DNA of 64,000 nt from positions 124,001-188,000 of the forward strand of contig JAHLKI010000025.1 in NCBI GenBank assembly GCA_025602905.1. Reading direction: 5' to 3'. Made by a program: the position numbers and the translations under genes. The stretch comes from Phlyctochytrium arcticum (taxonomy: Eukaryota; Chytridiomycota; Chytridiomycetes; Chytridiales; Chytridiaceae). The notes beneath the pieces are model-generated. The model had not been told where the DNA came from and ran no database searches. It saw nothing but the letters and a program-made list of their open reading frames with translations. Shown piece by piece: positions 62,691 to 64,000 of the stretch; position 1 is the stretch's first letter; every line of letters starts with the position of its first letter.

Positions 62691-62981
62691 TCAAGGTAGA
62701 ATTTGTTTTCCTGTTGCAGTGAAGAAGTGGGTGGCACAAATCACATTCAAAGAGTGAAGGGTACCGAAGACGTCAACTATTTGTCCACATGAGACAAAGT
62801 CCTGAAGCTCACCCCAGACAGGCGCACGTCGAACTATAACAGAGCGTTGGAGGGACCCGTCAGCACCCTTGAAGGTGTAGGTGACGTTCAAGTACCAATT
62901 GTTGAGTAAGGTAATCTTACCCCGTACGAAGACCATGGCATGTGGGAACGGCGCGTTCCGGGCAGCAGCAGGCACGGACAT
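62691..62981 (-). CDS. Small strand-rich protein, possible third OB-like family member
   Basis: 96-codon ORF from ATG 62981 (MSVPAAARNAPFPHAMVFV) to a stop at 62691. The segment RGKITLLNNWYLNVTYTFKG, ADGSLQRSVIVRRAPVW and CGQIVDVFGTLHSLN reads as alternating beta strands with a closing V-F-G-T-L motif, resembling a small OB fold, but without clear alignment to the other two members. The frame upstream to 63146 is open and hydrophobic (CFILCLAFQGFF) and is more likely an intron or leader. It is followed on the same strand by the genes at 61.7-60.8 kb, which suggests one unit. Confidence 0.4.
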   Translation of the reverse strand: MSVPAAARNAPFPHAMVFVRGKITLLNNWYLNVTYTFKGADGSLQRSVIVRRAPVWGELQDFVSCGQIVDVFGTLHSLNVICATHFFTATGKQILP

Positions 62982-63146
62982 AATGTTGAGAGTGGTAGGA
63001 CACAAAAAAGTTGGTGACTGGCAGAAGAATCCCTGAAAGGCAAGGCAGAGGATAAAGCAGTCAACAATAAATCCGCGGCACGTCAGCCAAAAGAAAAAAG
63101 TACGGCGGCCGTTTTGTAACAAAGATGGCACAAAGAGCTCGAACAT

Positions 63147-64000
63147 GAATGTCAGTCCAAGTACCAGTCGAGCAGTCAGCTATACTTCAAACGCATGAAG
63201 ACCCTGACTGCAGAGAAAGCGCCGTTCCAAGCAAAGCAGAAACGGACAAGCGGTCCGCATTTAAGCTTAACTGTAAAACGGTGCGGCGTACGGCCCATAC
63301 TTAGGGATGAAAGACGAGGAAACGGTCAAGGATGTTACCCGCGGGATCTTAGGCAAAAGAAAAAACCATAGCAGACAAACTCTGTTTGGGGTCCTCCAGA
63401 CAGGAGTTGTAGTGGACGGACTCGACGCAATGAGGAATTGTAAACCGCCGAATTAGATACCGTGGCATTACCAGGTTATGCACTCAATCAAGGCTTGTGC
63501 AAATTTTGAAATAACTCGTGCTGTGTGGTAGCTCTCGATGCAATTCATCTGCCAGCACTCGTTGCTGCTCAACTCGCGTGCAGGGGTTGTGACCCCCCCC
63601 TCCTTGTGATTTGCATTTTCAAAAACCACTGCAGGATTTCTGGCAGTGGTATGAGTCAGGGCTTAGCTTGCGCAGCCATCAGGTGATTCAGATCAGAATG
63701 CACGGGAACGCTGGGGGGAATGCGGCACGCCAATGCGTCCATTATATGACATCGAACATTCCCTCAGTGCAACCCCAACCTCACTATAGGGTGGCACAGT
63801 CATTGCTGCTCACGTAATCCAAGTTTGCAAGATTCACCCGAGGCGGTTTTTCATTGTTTACCTTCACCCATCTTCTCCATCTTGTGCACAACCTACACAT
63901 AGTAACCTGTACTTTTAGCCCACAAAGAAGACGTTCTGGTACCTTCAAAGACATTGGCAGCTTTTTTTACCCAGTTAAATAACCAAACTTTAGATATTTT
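63147..64000. other. Right edge without a clear gene
   Basis: No recognised gene or repeat. A 68-codon plus frame (63611-63817) has no motif. Confidence 0.35.

Overview
The window looks like nuclear DNA of a basidiomycete fungus, probably an agaricomycete. The genes are cut by many introns of about 40-60 nt with GT/AG ends, host proteins read as fungal types (SPT8 of SAGA, RNase H2 subunit A), and the transposon mix (chromodomain Ty3 elements, Ndc10-like tyrosine recombinases, MULEs, PIF/Harbinger, Helitron) is typical of such genomes. No rRNA, tRNA, CRISPR or bacterial signal was seen.

Region by region: 1-4.3 kb is the only clear host block. It holds the 3' part of RNH201 (+), convergent with a complete 12-exon-scale SPT8 (-), then an uncertain spliced gene (-). 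4.3-13.5 kb is old repeat-rich DNA with an unidentified stop-riddled spliced coding remnant (-) and an Ndc10/GCR1_C-type recombinase remnant (+). 13.56-21.98 kb is a full chromovirus (Ty3/gypsy #1, 649-bp LTRs), interrupted by a 1.75-kb element whose two ends are perfect 62-nt hairpins. 22.3-24.2 kb is a deleted MULE with TIRs, 25.40-27.00 kb an intact Tc1 element, 27.2-28.6 kb a gypsy gag pseudogene (-) sharing its primer binding site with gypsy #1, and 28.8-31.4 kb two PIF/Harbinger transposases.

32.2-36.1 kb holds an unidentified spliced gene with two amber stops (+) and a convergent gene for a small protein with OB-fold-like character (-); a clear homologue of the latter lies at 61.3-61.7 kb. 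37.5-40.3 kb is a second type of Harbinger element (coiled/SANT-like partner on +, transposase on -) followed by subterminal repeats and paired hairpins. 40.7-42.4 kb is a Helitron remnant without its Rep core. 43.2-45.3 kb is a spliced MULE-like transposase gene. 45.79-52.15 kb is a second chromovirus (gypsy #2, 241-bp LTRs, CAATG target duplication). 53-55.6 kb has a small hypothetical gene, a piggyBac-like MITE and a MULE remnant. 55.6-57.8 kb is a Ty1/copia pol pseudogene (-), abutting a second Ndc10-like recombinase remnant at 57.9-59.2 kb. 59.7-63.1 kb carries several small genes of probable transposon origin.

Two themes cross the window. First, inactivating changes are dominated by C-to-T type events: CGA/CAG/CAA to stop codons in many elements, and YLDD to YLDN in both gypsy reverse transcriptases, as expected from CpG deamination or a RIP-like process. 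Second, nesting and LTR divergence give a relative history: by eye about 8 differences in 649 nt for gypsy #1 LTRs against about 15 in 241 nt for gypsy #2. All splice sites, motifs and counts were read by eye and need computed confirmation.
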